64,000 bases of DNA from CBDATG01 sp965200145 (GCA_965200145.1 CBDATG010000003.1:186001-250000), one strand, 5' to 3'; positions 35,604 through 45,765 are shown, numbered from the stretch's first letter. Numbers and translations are program-made. The notes: a model not told the origin generated them from the sequence alone.

Positions 35604-36911
35604 ATGCACTCCGAACTTTCCAGAAGACTGATTACGCACGCGATGCTCATCGCGGCACTGGTCGCCGCGGCGACGGCACTGCTAGCGGCCGCTTGCACTT
35701 CCTCGGATGACCCATCCGGACAAACTGACAGCTCGTCAGCGGATTCCATCGCCGTCGGCGCGCTGATACCGTTCACGGGCGACCTCGGCGTCTACGGTCA
35801 AGACACTGCCACGGCTTACACGATTGCCTTCGACATTATCAACGCGAACGGCGGCGTTAACGGAAAGCAGATACGGGTTGCCGAGCGTGACACCGCTACC
35901 AGCGAACAGATCGCCGTAGACGCTGCCAATGCTCTGATCAATGTTGACGGCGCGGTGGCAATCCTCGGAGCAATGTCGTCCGGCGTAACCCTCGCCGTCG
36001 CCCGCGCCGCTACTATCCCAGAAGGAATCGTGCTCCTCACTCCAGCATCCAAGTCCCCGGCAATCTCTACCCTCGACGACAACGACTTCGTATTCCGCAC
36101 CAGCACAAGCGATGAACTGCAAGGCGGCATAGAAGCCGATGTCGCAACTGCGCTCGGATACACGAAACTCGCGACGACCTACATCAACAATGCTTACGGC
36201 GAAGGATTGACACAGGTCTTCAGCCGCGAGTTCGAGGCGAATGGCGGGACAATCACCGACCAGGTATCGCACGAAAGCGGTCAAGCCAGCTACGTCTCCG
36301 AGCTGAGACGCGCTAAGGAATCCGGCGCTGAAGCATTGCTCGTCGTCGCATATCCCGAGTCTGCATCCCTGCTACTCCGCGAGTCGGCAGAGGGCGGATA
36401 CTTCGACAACTACATGTTCGTTGACGCGGTGCGCGCGCCTTCAGTCTTCGACCATGCAGGATGGGAACCCTTCGAGGGAAGCTACGGCACCGCGCCAAGC
36501 GCACCAGATTCCCCTGCCGCCGAAGCTTTCCGACAGCTATACAAGGCAGAAACCGGCAAGGACCTGACAGACCCGTTCGCACCGTTCGCGTTTGATGCCG
36601 CCGCCATAATCGCTCTCGCAATCGAACACGCAGACTCCGAAGACCCGACCGACATCCGAGATTCCATCCGCGCGGTCGCCAACCCTCCCGGCATAAAGCT
36701 AGGGCCAAGCGAACTACCCAGAGCACTGGAAATGTTGCGAAATGGCGAGGACATCGATTACACCGGAGCCGTCGGCAACCACGACTTTGACGAACGCGGA
36801 GATGTGCTAAACACCATCGAGATATGGCACATCGTCAACGGTGAGATCGTCGACACGGGCATACACCTACTTCCAGGCGACCCGATACCCGAATTACCGT
36901 CCGCAAACTGA
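35604..36911 (+). CDS. Branched-chain amino acid-type ABC transporter substrate-binding lipoprotein (first of three)
   Basis: 435 residues of the periplasmic binding family (Peripla_BP_6, LivJ-like). The signal peptide ends at the lipobox LLAAAC (about residue 31). Domain signature: IAVGALIPFTGDLGVYGQD, NANGGVNGKQIRVAERDTAT, AILGAMSSGVTLA, TYINNAYGEGL and GPSELPRALEMLRNGEDIDYTGA. Such proteins hand ligands to a Liv-type ABC transporter. ATG 35604 follows GGAGG by about 11 bases. TAGAAT lies at 35567-35572. No permease or ATPase gene is nearby, so the partner transporter must be elsewhere. Ligand unknown. Confidence 0.9.
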   Translation: MHSELSRRLITHAMLIAALVAAATALLAAACTSSDDPSGQTDSSSADSIAVGALIPFTGDLGVYGQDTATAYTIAFDIINANGGVNGKQIRVAERDTATSEQIAVDAANALINVDGAVAILGAMSSGVTLAVARAATIPEGIVLLTPASKSPAISTLDDNDFVFRTSTSDELQGGIEADVATALGYTKLATTYINNAYGEGLTQVFSREFEANGGTITDQVSHESGQASYVSELRRAKESGAEALLVVAYPESASLLLRESAEGGYFDNYMFVDAVRAPSVFDHAGWEPFEGSYGTAPSAPDSPAAEAFRQLYKAETGKDLTDPFAPFAFDAAAIIALAIEHADSEDPTDIRDSIRAVANPPGIKLGPSELPRALEMLRNGEDIDYTGAVGNHDFDERGDVLNTIEIWHIVNGEIVDTGIHLLPGDPIPELPSAN

Positions 36912-37056
36912 GCTAGGTTTGCACCATCGTCAGCGTGAGCATCAGGACATGACGATTGAACCGTAACTCGCCGACGCAACGTAAACGCATGAAGGCGCGC
37001 CAGTTATAGAATCGAACGCATCCGATTCTCACATAAGCTCACACTCCAACTCGCTC

Positions 37057-39006
37057 ATGTCATCATCAAGTTACCTCCTTACTCAATTACGTCGCATGTT
37101 GTCGACGCGGACACTCGCTGTAACTGCATCGGTTGCGATCGCGCTCTTCGTTGTTTCATGCGGCGGTGACGACCCAACGCCGACACAACCGCCCACGTCA
37201 ACGCCGGCTCCCGAACGCGCTACGGAAGCACCCGAATCGCCAACAGCCACATCGGTCCCAGCGCAACCTGCCGAGTCCAACGGCACGGTGACGATCGGCT
37301 CCGTCGTGCCGAGCACCGGCGACTTGGGAGTTTTCGGACCAGACATGACCGCCGCCATCGATGTGGCAATCAACGCGGTGAACGCTGCCGGCGGAGTAAA
37401 CGGCAAGCAGATCGAGGTAATCCATCGAGACTCTGGCACAAGCGAGCAGCTCGGCGCAGATGCCGCCAACGCCCTGATAAACGTCGACGGCGCGGTCGGC
37501 ATCATCGGCGCAATGTCATCCGGCGTATCGCTCTCCGTCGCCAGGTCCGCAACCATCCAGAACGGCATCGTCCAGATCTCGCCCGCGTCATCGTCTCCCG
37601 CGCTCACCGCATTGGACGACAACGACTTCGTATTCCGCACCAACGTATCTGACGCCCTGCAAGGTGGCATCACTGCCGACATCGCAACCGAACTCGGATT
37701 CACGACGATCGCAACCACATACATCAACAATGCATATGGCGAAGGATTGACCCGCGTATTCACCGAGGGATTCGAAGGCAACGGCGGAACCGTAACCGCG
37801 CAGATCGGCCACGAGAGCGGACAGGTCAGCTATCTCTCAGAGCTGCAACGGACAGCCGATGACAACCCTGATGCATTAGTCGTAATCGCATACCCGGAGA
37901 CAGCCTCAATACTGCTGAGGGAATCAGTCGAAGGCGGCTTCTTCGACAACTACATCTTTGTTGACGGCGTGCATTCTCAGTCCATATTCGACGCGGTCAG
38001 CAGCCCGACCATTGAAGGCAGTTACGGCACAGTCGCCGGGGCACCAGAGAGCCAAGCGCGAAGAGACTACGTCGACCTCTTCCGACAAGAGACCGGCGGC
38101 GAGTCCGACAACCCATACCCCGGCTTCGCCTTCGATGCCGCGGCGATAATGGCACTGGCAATAGAACACGCAGACTCCGAAGACCCGTCGGCGATCAGAG
38201 ACTCAATCCGCGCTGTCGCCAATCCTCCTGGCACATCAGTGGGTCCTAAAGACCTCGCTCGCGCCCTGGAATTGATCCGCAACGGCGAAGATGTCAACTA
38301 TGTTGGCGCAGGCGGAGACCAAGACTTCGATGAGTTCGGCGATGTAATCAACACCGTCCAGCTGTGGCGCATCAAAGACGGCGAGATTGAGGACTTGGAC
38401 ATATACCTGAAGCCAGGCGACCCTATAGAGCTGCCGGACGACTCCACTAGCATGTCCGACTCGCAATCTTCCAGCTCGGACGCAAGCGCAACAACAACCA
38501 CGCAATTCCAAGTCGGTGAAGGATCCGAAGCCATCTTCAAGGTGGACGAGACACTCAGAGGCGTGGATGTCGTCGTCGCGATGCAGACGAACTCACTCTC
38601 CGGTGCAGTCGACCTGAGCGGTGCATCCGCCAACATCGAGATTGACTTGCATGCCCTTACGAGTGATCAGGCACAACGCGACCGTTACGTCCGAGAGCGG
38701 ATGTTCCCAAACTACCCCGTGACCACGGTCGCCTTCTCTGGACTGGGCGATGTGCCAGGCGACTTCACCTCAAGCGGCCAGGAGTTTGTAACGAAGATTC
38801 CCGCCGCGGTAACCGTCAACGGCACCACTGTAGACCTAGATTTCGACATCACTGCACGCGTTGACGATGGAACAGAGTTAGTCGCGCTAGGCAAAGCCGC
38901 ATTCGTCTGGAGCGACTTCGGCATGACCGCGCCTGTGAGCAACTTCTTCACCGTCGAAGACGATGTGACCGTGGAGATTCTCATCCGAGCATCGGCAATT
39001 CAATAG
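37057..39006 (+). CDS. ABC-type substrate-binding lipoprotein fused to a YceI-like domain
   Basis: 649 residues. Signal peptide with lipobox FVVSC, then a Thr/Pro/Glu-rich stalk, then a LivJ-like domain (IGSVVPSTGDLGVFGPD ... TYINNAYGEGL ... GPKDLARALELIRNGEDVNYVGAGG) to about residue 465. A Ser/Thr linker follows. The last 160 residues match the YceI lipid-binding beta-barrel: IDLHALTSDQAQRDRYVRE, MFPNYPVTTVAFSG, AVTVNGTTVDLDFDITA, FVWSDFGMTAP, VEILIRASAI. YceI binds isoprenoid lipids. The fusion is unusual and may couple a hydrophobic ligand to the sensor or transporter. TAGAAT lies at 37007-37012. ATG at 37096 is an alternative start. Confidence 0.88.
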   Translation: MSSSSYLLTQLRRMLSTRTLAVTASVAIALFVVSCGGDDPTPTQPPTSTPAPERATEAPESPTATSVPAQPAESNGTVTIGSVVPSTGDLGVFGPDMTAAIDVAINAVNAAGGVNGKQIEVIHRDSGTSEQLGADAANALINVDGAVGIIGAMSSGVSLSVARSATIQNGIVQISPASSSPALTALDDNDFVFRTNVSDALQGGITADIATELGFTTIATTYINNAYGEGLTRVFTEGFEGNGGTVTAQIGHESGQVSYLSELQRTADDNPDALVVIAYPETASILLRESVEGGFFDNYIFVDGVHSQSIFDAVSSPTIEGSYGTVAGAPESQARRDYVDLFRQETGGESDNPYPGFAFDAAAIMALAIEHADSEDPSAIRDSIRAVANPPGTSVGPKDLARALELIRNGEDVNYVGAGGDQDFDEFGDVINTVQLWRIKDGEIEDLDIYLKPGDPIELPDDSTSMSDSQSSSSDASATTTTQFQVGEGSEAIFKVDETLRGVDVVVAMQTNSLSGAVDLSGASANIEIDLHALTSDQAQRDRYVRERMFPNYPVTTVAFSGLGDVPGDFTSSGQEFVTKIPAAVTVNGTTVDLDFDITARVDDGTELVALGKAAFVWSDFGMTAPVSNFFTVEDDVTVEILIRASAIQ

Positions 39007-39183
39007 TCTCCGCCGTCGCGTATCGAACCATCTCTCGAGTCCGCGAACAGCCAGCACCAGAAACCGTCTACGATTTTCGTTGAAACCCGTGCGCGACGAG
39101 TCGCGAATCCGCGATTAGAATCGATAAGCGCACTAAACGTTAAGAAACCACGCTCGATAACCGCAAACTACCGGAGGAACCGA

Positions 39184-42100
39184 ATGGCATTCATCGCCAA
39201 CACAATTCGCAAATTGCCAACCGCAGGGCGCATTACCGCCTTGGCAGCGTTGCTGGCCATAGCAACCGTAGCCATGGCAGTAGCGTGCAGAAGTGCTGAC
39301 CCCACTCCCACGCCTGTTCCACCAGCTCCGACCGCAACTCAAGCGCCGGCAGTGCCAACTTCCACGCCGGCTCCAACGGTAACACCCGCTCCCACGCGGG
39401 CACCAGACCCGACAGTCCCAGCCGTGAAAATCGGCACACTCCTAGACGCAACGGGCGACCTAGCAGTATACGGACCGCCGATACAGAAAGCCGTCGACCT
39501 GGCGGTGAAGCTCGTGAACGATGCCGGCGGTGTAAACGGCGCAGAGCTGGAAGTGATTCACCGAGACTCCGGCACCAGCGAGCAGATCGCAACCGATGCC
39601 GCCAGCGCACTTGTAAACGTCGACGGTGTCGGCGGAGTCGTCGGCTCTCTATCGTCCGGCGTAACTCTCGCTGTCGCACAATCGCAGACCGTCCCGAGCG
39701 GCGTAGTGTTGATATCCCCTGCATCCACTTCACCCGCACTGTCAACGCTCAACGACAACGACTTCCTGTACCGCACCACGGTTTCTGATGCCCTGCAAGG
39801 TGTTGTGCTAGCGCAATTGGCGCACCAGCTCGAGTTTGACAACGTCGCAACGCTCTACATCAACAACCCCTATGGCGAAGGCCTAACGCGAAACTTCGCC
39901 GACAAGATGCAGGAGCTCGGTCGCAACGTGTCCCAACAGGTCGCGATTGAAGGCGGCCAGGCATCATACCTCGCAGAGCTGCGACGCGCCGCTAGTGATG
40001 GTGCAGAAGTCCTGCTGGCAATCGCATACCCCGAAACAGCTGGCGTGTTCCTGCGGGAAGCATCCGAAAGCGGACTGTTCTCACAGTTCCTATTCGTCGA
40101 CGGCACCAAGAGCCAAGACATGTTCGACCAACTCGGACTAGATGTCTTCAATGGCAGCTTCGGCACCGCGCCCGGCGCTCCGGCTGGCAACCCGAACACC
40201 CGAACATTCCAAGACCTATACTCGTCCGGCACCGATGGCGACCCCAGCTCACTCTTTATCGCAGAAGGATTTGATGCCGCCGTATTACTGGCATTGGCAA
40301 TCGAGAAAGCCGACGCCGCAGATGGCGCGTCCATTAAGGCCGCCATTCGCGATGTCGCCAACCCGCCAGGCACGAAGGTCGGACCCGGCGACATCGCCCG
40401 TGCATTGCAGCTGGTCCGCGACGGCCAGGACATCGACTATGTCGGCGCGGCGGGAAGCCAGGACTTCGACAACCAAGGCGACGTGCTCAACACCATAGAG
40501 GTCTGGCGAGTCGTTGACGGCGAAGTCACTTCCACTGGCCAGTTCGTCAACCCGGGCGAAACCATCAGCCTGCCCGCCGATGCTGGCACAAGCGGCGCGA
40601 TGGTCGGCGCAGACAGCCCAGTACGCATCGGCACCCTGCTAGACGCTACCGGCGACTTGGCGGCGTTCGGACCTCCGATACAGAGGGCAGTCGACCTAGC
40701 GGTTGAACTCGTGAATGAAGCCGGCGGAGTAAACGGCGCCGAGCTTCAGGTTGTGCATCGCGACTCCGGAACCAGCGAACAGATCGCGACCGACGCGGCA
40801 AGCGCATTGGTAAACGTAGATGGAGTCGGCGGAATTGTCGGCTCGCTCTCATCCGGCGTGACGCTCGCAGTGGCGCAATCGCAGACCATTCCCGGCGGCG
40901 TAGTGATGATCTCACCCGCCTCAACTTCGCCCGCGCTAACCACTCTCAACGACAACGACTTCCTGTACCGCACAACAGTCTCGGATGCCCTGCAAGGCGT
41001 CGTCCTAGCGCAATTGGCGCACCAGCTTGAGTACGGCAATGTCGCAACTCTCTACATCAACAACCCGTACGGCGAAGGTCTGACACGCAACTTCGCCAAT
41101 CAGATGCAGGAGTTGGGCCGCAACGTATCTCAGCAGGTCCCAATCGAAGGCGGACAGGCGTCATACCTCTCAGAGCTGCGTCGCGCCGCGAGCGCTGGCG
41201 CAGATGTCCTGCTGGCAATCGCTTACCCCGAGACTGCCGGCGTGTTCCTACGGGAAGCATCCGAAAGCGGACTGTTCCAGAAGTTCCTCTTCGTAGACGG
41301 CACCAAGAACCAAGGCATGTTTGACCAACTCGGGCTGGATGTCTTCAACGGCAGCTACGGAACTGCCCCAGGCGCACCGGCAGGAAACCCGAATACACAG
41401 ACGTTCCGAGACCTATACGCCACTCGCACCGACCAGGACCCAAGCGCCCTGTTCATATCAGAGGGCTTCGACGCAGCCGTGCTACTCGCCCTGGCAATCG
41501 AGAAAGCCGACGCCGCGGACGGCGCGTCAATCAAGGCCGCCCTACGCGATGTCGCGAACCCACCAGGAACGCAGGTCGGACCAGGGGACATCGCCCGAGC
41601 ATTGCAGCTACTTCGCGACGGGCAGGACATCGACTACGTAGGCGCGGCAGGAAGTCAGGACTTCGACGCTAGCGGCGATGTGCTGAACACGATTGAAGTG
41701 TGGCGCATCGATGGCGCAGGTGCCATAACGTCTACCGGCCAGTTCGTCAACCCCGGCGAAACCATCGACCTCCCTGCTGATGCCGACGGAGACAAGATGA
41801 CCGCATCAGATCCGGCACGCATCGGCACGTTGGTTGATGCGACTGGAGACCTTGCAACCTACGGTCCCCCAATCCGCACCGCCGTCGACCTCGCAGTCCA
41901 GCTCGTCAACGCCGCGGGCGGAGTGAACGGCGCGCCACTCCAAGTGGTACACCGCGACTCGGCAACCAGCGAGCAAATAGCGTCCGATGCCGCAAGCGCA
42001 TTGGTCAACGTCGACGGTATCGGCGGGATAGTGGGCTCGCTCTCTTCCGGCGTAACCCTCGCAGTCGCGCAATCGCAGACCATCCCGGGACAGGCTGTAT

Positions 42101-42972
42101 TGATCTCGCCAGCCTCAACATCCCCGGCGATTTCCGTACTGGACGACAACGACTTCCTGTTCCGCACTACCGTCTCCGACGCGTTGCAAGGAGTCGTCGC
42201 AGCGCAACTCGCACACCAGCTCGAGTACGACAATGTCGCAACGCTGTACATCAACAATCCATACGGCGAAGGCCTGACACGCAACTTCGCAGATGCCATG
42301 AAGGACCTCGGACGCACAGTGTCCGAACAGGTCGCCATCGAGGGAGGCCAGGCATCCTACCTGTCTGAGTTGCGACGCGCGGCAGGTAGCGGCGCAACTG
42401 TACTCATGGCAATCGCATACCCCGAGACGGCCGGCGTGTTCCTGCGCGAAGCCATCGAAAGCGGGTTGTTTGAGCAGTTCCTATTCGTAGACGGCACCAA
42501 GAGCCAGGACATGTTCGACAACTTCGATGCCACAGCATTCGAAGGCGCATACGGAACAGCACCAGGCGCGCCAGCGGCAAACCCCAACACGCTGACATTC
42601 AAGAACCTCTATTCCTCGATGACCGATGGCAACCCAGAGTCGCCATTCATCTCCGAGGGATTCGATGCGGCAGTACTGCTCGCCCTCGCCATTGAACAGG
42701 CAGACTCCGCTGACGGTCCAGCCATCAAAGCGGCCTTGCGTCAAGTCGCCAACCCGCCCGGAACTAAGGTCGGACCGGGCGACATCGCAAGGGCCCTGGA
42801 ACTGATCCGGTCGGGGCAGGACATCGACTACGAAGGCGCGGCAGGCAGCCAAGACTTCGACGAACAGGGCGATGTGCTGAACACCATCGAAATCTGGAGG
42901 GTCATAGGCGGTTCCATCACGTCAACAGACCAGTTCGTTAGACCCGGCCAGACCATAGACCTCGGCCAGTAG
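39184..42972 (+). CDS. Lipoprotein with three tandem LivJ-type substrate-binding domains
   Basis: 1262 residues, about three times the family length. Signal peptide with lipobox VAMAVAC, a Thr/Pro-rich stalk of about 45 residues, then three homologous Peripla_BP_6 domains. Each begins (K/R)IGTL(L/V)DATGDLA and ends in QDIDYxGAAGSQDFD plus a closing strand. The domain starts are spaced 399 and 398 codons apart (ATC codons at 39430, 40627, 41821), and domain identity is high throughout, so this is an internal triplication. GGAGG lies 7 bases before the ATG. Tandem binding domains could raise ligand capture or avidity. No transporter genes are close. Confidence 0.92.
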   Translation: MAFIANTIRKLPTAGRITALAALLAIATVAMAVACRSADPTPTPVPPAPTATQAPAVPTSTPAPTVTPAPTRAPDPTVPAVKIGTLLDATGDLAVYGPPIQKAVDLAVKLVNDAGGVNGAELEVIHRDSGTSEQIATDAASALVNVDGVGGVVGSLSSGVTLAVAQSQTVPSGVVLISPASTSPALSTLNDNDFLYRTTVSDALQGVVLAQLAHQLEFDNVATLYINNPYGEGLTRNFADKMQELGRNVSQQVAIEGGQASYLAELRRAASDGAEVLLAIAYPETAGVFLREASESGLFSQFLFVDGTKSQDMFDQLGLDVFNGSFGTAPGAPAGNPNTRTFQDLYSSGTDGDPSSLFIAEGFDAAVLLALAIEKADAADGASIKAAIRDVANPPGTKVGPGDIARALQLVRDGQDIDYVGAAGSQDFDNQGDVLNTIEVWRVVDGEVTSTGQFVNPGETISLPADAGTSGAMVGADSPVRIGTLLDATGDLAAFGPPIQRAVDLAVELVNEAGGVNGAELQVVHRDSGTSEQIATDAASALVNVDGVGGIVGSLSSGVTLAVAQSQTIPGGVVMISPASTSPALTTLNDNDFLYRTTVSDALQGVVLAQLAHQLEYGNVATLYINNPYGEGLTRNFANQMQELGRNVSQQVPIEGGQASYLSELRRAASAGADVLLAIAYPETAGVFLREASESGLFQKFLFVDGTKNQGMFDQLGLDVFNGSYGTAPGAPAGNPNTQTFRDLYATRTDQDPSALFISEGFDAAVLLALAIEKADAADGASIKAALRDVANPPGTQVGPGDIARALQLLRDGQDIDYVGAAGSQDFDASGDVLNTIEVWRIDGAGAITSTGQFVNPGETIDLPADADGDKMTASDPARIGTLVDATGDLATYGPPIRTAVDLAVQLVNAAGGVNGAPLQVVHRDSATSEQIASDAASALVNVDGIGGIVGSLSSGVTLAVAQSQTIPGQAVLISPASTSPAISVLDDNDFLFRTTVSDALQGVVAAQLAHQLEYDNVATLYINNPYGEGLTRNFADAMKDLGRTVSEQVAIEGGQASYLSELRRAAGSGATVLMAIAYPETAGVFLREAIESGLFEQFLFVDGTKSQDMFDNFDATAFEGAYGTAPGAPAANPNTLTFKNLYSSMTDGNPESPFISEGFDAAVLLALAIEQADSADGPAIKAALRQVANPPGTKVGPGDIARALELIRSGQDIDYEGAAGSQDFDEQGDVLNTIEIWRVIGGSITSTDQFVRPGQTIDLGQ

Positions 42973-43072
42973 TCTCGATCCATTGACACGGCACACTACA
43001 CCGATGCATGGGCGGAACGCGCAACCGCCCATGTCTCACCTAGCCCGTGAACTCGCAACATAATCCCACGCC

Positions 43073-43774
43073 GTGATCCACGACCCTAAAGCGGCACTCT
43101 TTGATCTTGATGACACACTCATCGGACGCAGTGATGCATTTGAGGCAACTGCGCGGGAGCTGTACGATACACAACCTGCCATCAACGAAACAACTTCATG
43201 GGAAGTTGCCTACGCCTTCACGTTGTCTCTGTCTCCCCATGGCACAATAGACGCGCAAGCCGCCGCGTTGGATCTGAAGCAGCGGTGGCCAGACCTAGAC
43301 ATAGAGCCCGAATCCTTTGAGGAGTGGTTCTTCCACGTCCTCGCAACGCACGCCGTACCGCTCCCCGGCGTGACCGACATGCTGAACGAATTGAACGACG
43401 CGGGATTCCCATGGGGCGTCATTACCAACGGCAAGAAGTTCCAACTTACCAAACTCAGAGAGTCAGGGCTCGTTGACATAGTCCCGTTCTCAGTGATATC
43501 ACGGCTCTTCGGCGCCGACAAACCCGACCCAAGAATCTACAAGGCGGGGATGGAACGCCTCAAAGCATCCTACGAAGGCATCGACGACATCTCCGAGGCC
43601 GACGTGCTATTCGTAGGCGACAATGTCTACACCGACATCACCGGTGCATTCAACGTCGGCATGCAGACTGCATGGGTCCGTACTGACTATCCCTATCCAT
43701 CCGATTTTCCTGCTCCCGACTACACCATCGACTCAATAACCGAGTTGCGTCCGGTCCTAGGATTGCCAAGCTGA
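43073..43774 (+). CDS. HAD-superfamily hydrolase
   Basis: 233 residues from GTG. Motif I LFDLDDTLIG has the nucleophile Asp and acid Asp, motif II is ITNGKK, motif III is GADKPDPRIY with Lys, motif IV is VGDNVYTDITGA. The cap domain of about 90 residues is alpha-helical (class C1), as in phosphoglycolate phosphatases and YjjG-type nucleotidases. Substrate unknown. No clear ribosome-binding site precedes the GTG; a later in-frame start is not obvious. Confidence 0.87.
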   Translation: MIHDPKAALFDLDDTLIGRSDAFEATARELYDTQPAINETTSWEVAYAFTLSLSPHGTIDAQAAALDLKQRWPDLDIEPESFEEWFFHVLATHAVPLPGVTDMLNELNDAGFPWGVITNGKKFQLTKLRESGLVDIVPFSVISRLFGADKPDPRIYKAGMERLKASYEGIDDISEADVLFVGDNVYTDITGAFNVGMQTAWVRTDYPYPSDFPAPDYTIDSITELRPVLGLPS

Positions 43775-43877
43775 CAGAGCTTGACGAAATCTTGATACCG
43801 TGCGACTCAATTGGCAGTAGAATTACCGACACACGACAAGGCTCGCGCAACAGACACACTACCGAGAACAGATAGAG

Positions 43878-44645
43878 ATGCAGTACCAATACCCCCAGCA
43901 AGACTTCGAGGTCTATCAAACCTACGAACCCGATGAGGCAAGAGTCCGTGCCGGCCTGCAACGTTTCATGTTGCGCGTCTACGGCTACATGACATTCGCG
44001 CTCATCCTCACCACAGCGGTCGCAGTCACCGCATACACCATGGCCGTCGATCAGGTCGCACCAGACGGCACCATCTACCTGACAGATTTCGGCAACAGCA
44101 TCTACAACTCATGGCTGCGATGGGTCATACTGCTCGCGCCGTTGGGAGCCGTGATCTTCATGTCAGTCAGAGCGTGGTCAATGGCACCTAACACCGCGAG
44201 GATGATGCTCTGGATCTTCGCCGGATTGATGGGATTGAGCTTATCGTCGATCTTCCTCATCTACCCGAACCAGGTCATATTCCAAGTGGCAGGTATCGCC
44301 GCCGCCATGTTCGGCGCAATGAGCCTATACGGATACACAACCAAGCGCGACCTATCCGGCATCGGCAGCTTCCTGATAATGGCGCTGATCGGACTGATTC
44401 TCTCCTCGATAGTCAACATGTTCATCGGATCGGGAACCTTCTCGCTCATCATCTCGGTAGTAGGTATCCTGATCTTCTGCGGATTGACAGCATACGACAC
44501 CAACCGAGTGAAAAACCAGTTCCCACATGTGATGGCAGACGAATCGGCAAGCACAAGACTGGCAGTCAACGGCGCGCTAAGCCTCTACCTGAGCTACATA
44601 AACCTGTTCCTGCTACTGCTGAGCCTAATGGGCGGCCGTCGCTAG
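43878..44645 (+). CDS. Bax inhibitor-1/YccA family membrane protein
   Basis: 255 residues with seven membrane spans after a charged, Gln/Tyr-rich N-terminus of about 30 residues. The family pattern is visible: FMLRVYGYMTFALILTTAVAV, IFAGLMGLSLSSIFL, SLYGYTTKRDLSGIGSFLIMALIGLI and FCGLTAYDTNRVKN with the Asp of the di-aspartyl pH sensor, closing with LSLYLSYINLFLLLL. Bacterial members are Ca2+-leak-type channels or quality-control proteins. TAGAAT lies at 43818-43823. Confidence 0.92.
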   Translation: MQYQYPQQDFEVYQTYEPDEARVRAGLQRFMLRVYGYMTFALILTTAVAVTAYTMAVDQVAPDGTIYLTDFGNSIYNSWLRWVILLAPLGAVIFMSVRAWSMAPNTARMMLWIFAGLMGLSLSSIFLIYPNQVIFQVAGIAAAMFGAMSLYGYTTKRDLSGIGSFLIMALIGLILSSIVNMFIGSGTFSLIISVVGILIFCGLTAYDTNRVKNQFPHVMADESASTRLAVNGALSLYLSYINLFLLLLSLMGGRR

Positions 44646-44700
44646 CGGCCCGGCCAACTTCCGAGTACTCGGCGCGTATTTAATCCGAAAGGGGATAATT

Positions 44701-45729
44701 TTGAACTACGGAGTTGCAGTACTTGGCACCGGACGAATCGGCGGACGATACATCGATGTCGTCAAGCAGACTCCCGGCGCTACGATTTCGGTCGTCGCAG
44801 AGCCTCGGGAAGATCAGACCGCCGCTCTTGCCGACCAGCATCAAGACGTAGACTTCGTCGCAGACTATCGCGACGCCATCGCTCGCGACGACGTGCAAGT
44901 CGTAATCGGCACTTTGCCGCACTGGTTGCACTACCAAGCCGCACTTGACGCAGCCGCCGCAGGCAAACACATCTTCATGGAAAAACCAACCGCCGTCTGG
45001 GCATCGGAGGCCGAGGAGATGCTCGACGCGGCATGTGCAAACGGTGTCAAGCTCATGACAGCACACACGCAGCGGTACTATCCCGCCGTGAAGGCCATGA
45101 AGGATGTCATCGATTCCGGCGACCTGGGCGATGTCATCATGGCATACGACGTCTGGCACAAGCCTTATGGCCCGTACAACCGGCCCGAGTGGATGCTCGA
45201 TCGCGCTCGCGGCGGCGGAATGGGGCAGATGGACGGCACGCACCAAATTGACCGCCTGTTGTGGTTCAACGGTTACGATGTCGCGACAGTGTCAGCGCAA
45301 CAGGGGCAGTTCACACACGCACGCGAAGACCATCCCAAGATTGATTGCGACGACACCGGCATGTACTTCATCCGTTGGAAGTCAGGCATCGTCGCGACCG
45401 TGTCCAGGATCGCATGGGCAAACGGCGCAACAGAGTACGGCGGCGATGTCTTCTTCACCAACGGCATGGCAAAGTTCCGAATACCCTACGGCGGCGGCGA
45501 CAAACCCGCTCTCTTCATCGCAGACCAGCCCAACGGTGAGTACCAACGACATGAAGTCCCAGACCGCGACAGCCTGCTGGACGAGTTCACAGACTTCATC
45601 AAGGCATTGCAAGACGGCGATGACGACACGCCCATCCCGCAGCGGCACGGTCTCTACGTCCTGAAGGTGCTAGAAGCAACCGAAGAGTCAGCGCGCACCG
45701 GACGCGAAGTCGAGATAGAGCTCAAGTAG
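44701..45729 (+). CDS. Gfo/Idh/MocA-family oxidoreductase
   Basis: 342 residues. Rossmann site GTGRIGGRYIDVV, the EKP motif (FMEKPTAVWASEA) that carries the catalytic Lys, and GGGMGQMDGTHQIDRLLWF with the substrate-side His/Asp. These NAD(P) enzymes oxidise or reduce sugars, inositols or glycosides. The start is TTG, supported by AAAGGGG 8 bases upstream and no closer ATG before the Rossmann fold. The following aldolase gene begins 36 bases later. Confidence 0.9.
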   Translation: MNYGVAVLGTGRIGGRYIDVVKQTPGATISVVAEPREDQTAALADQHQDVDFVADYRDAIARDDVQVVIGTLPHWLHYQAALDAAAAGKHIFMEKPTAVWASEAEEMLDAACANGVKLMTAHTQRYYPAVKAMKDVIDSGDLGDVIMAYDVWHKPYGPYNRPEWMLDRARGGGMGQMDGTHQIDRLLWFNGYDVATVSAQQGQFTHAREDHPKIDCDDTGMYFIRWKSGIVATVSRIAWANGATEYGGDVFFTNGMAKFRIPYGGGDKPALFIADQPNGEYQRHEVPDRDSLLDEFTDFIKALQDGDDDTPIPQRHGLYVLKVLEATEESARTGREVEIELK

Positions 45730-45765
45730 CACCTTGCCGATTACCATTAAGTTCCCGTAACCGTC

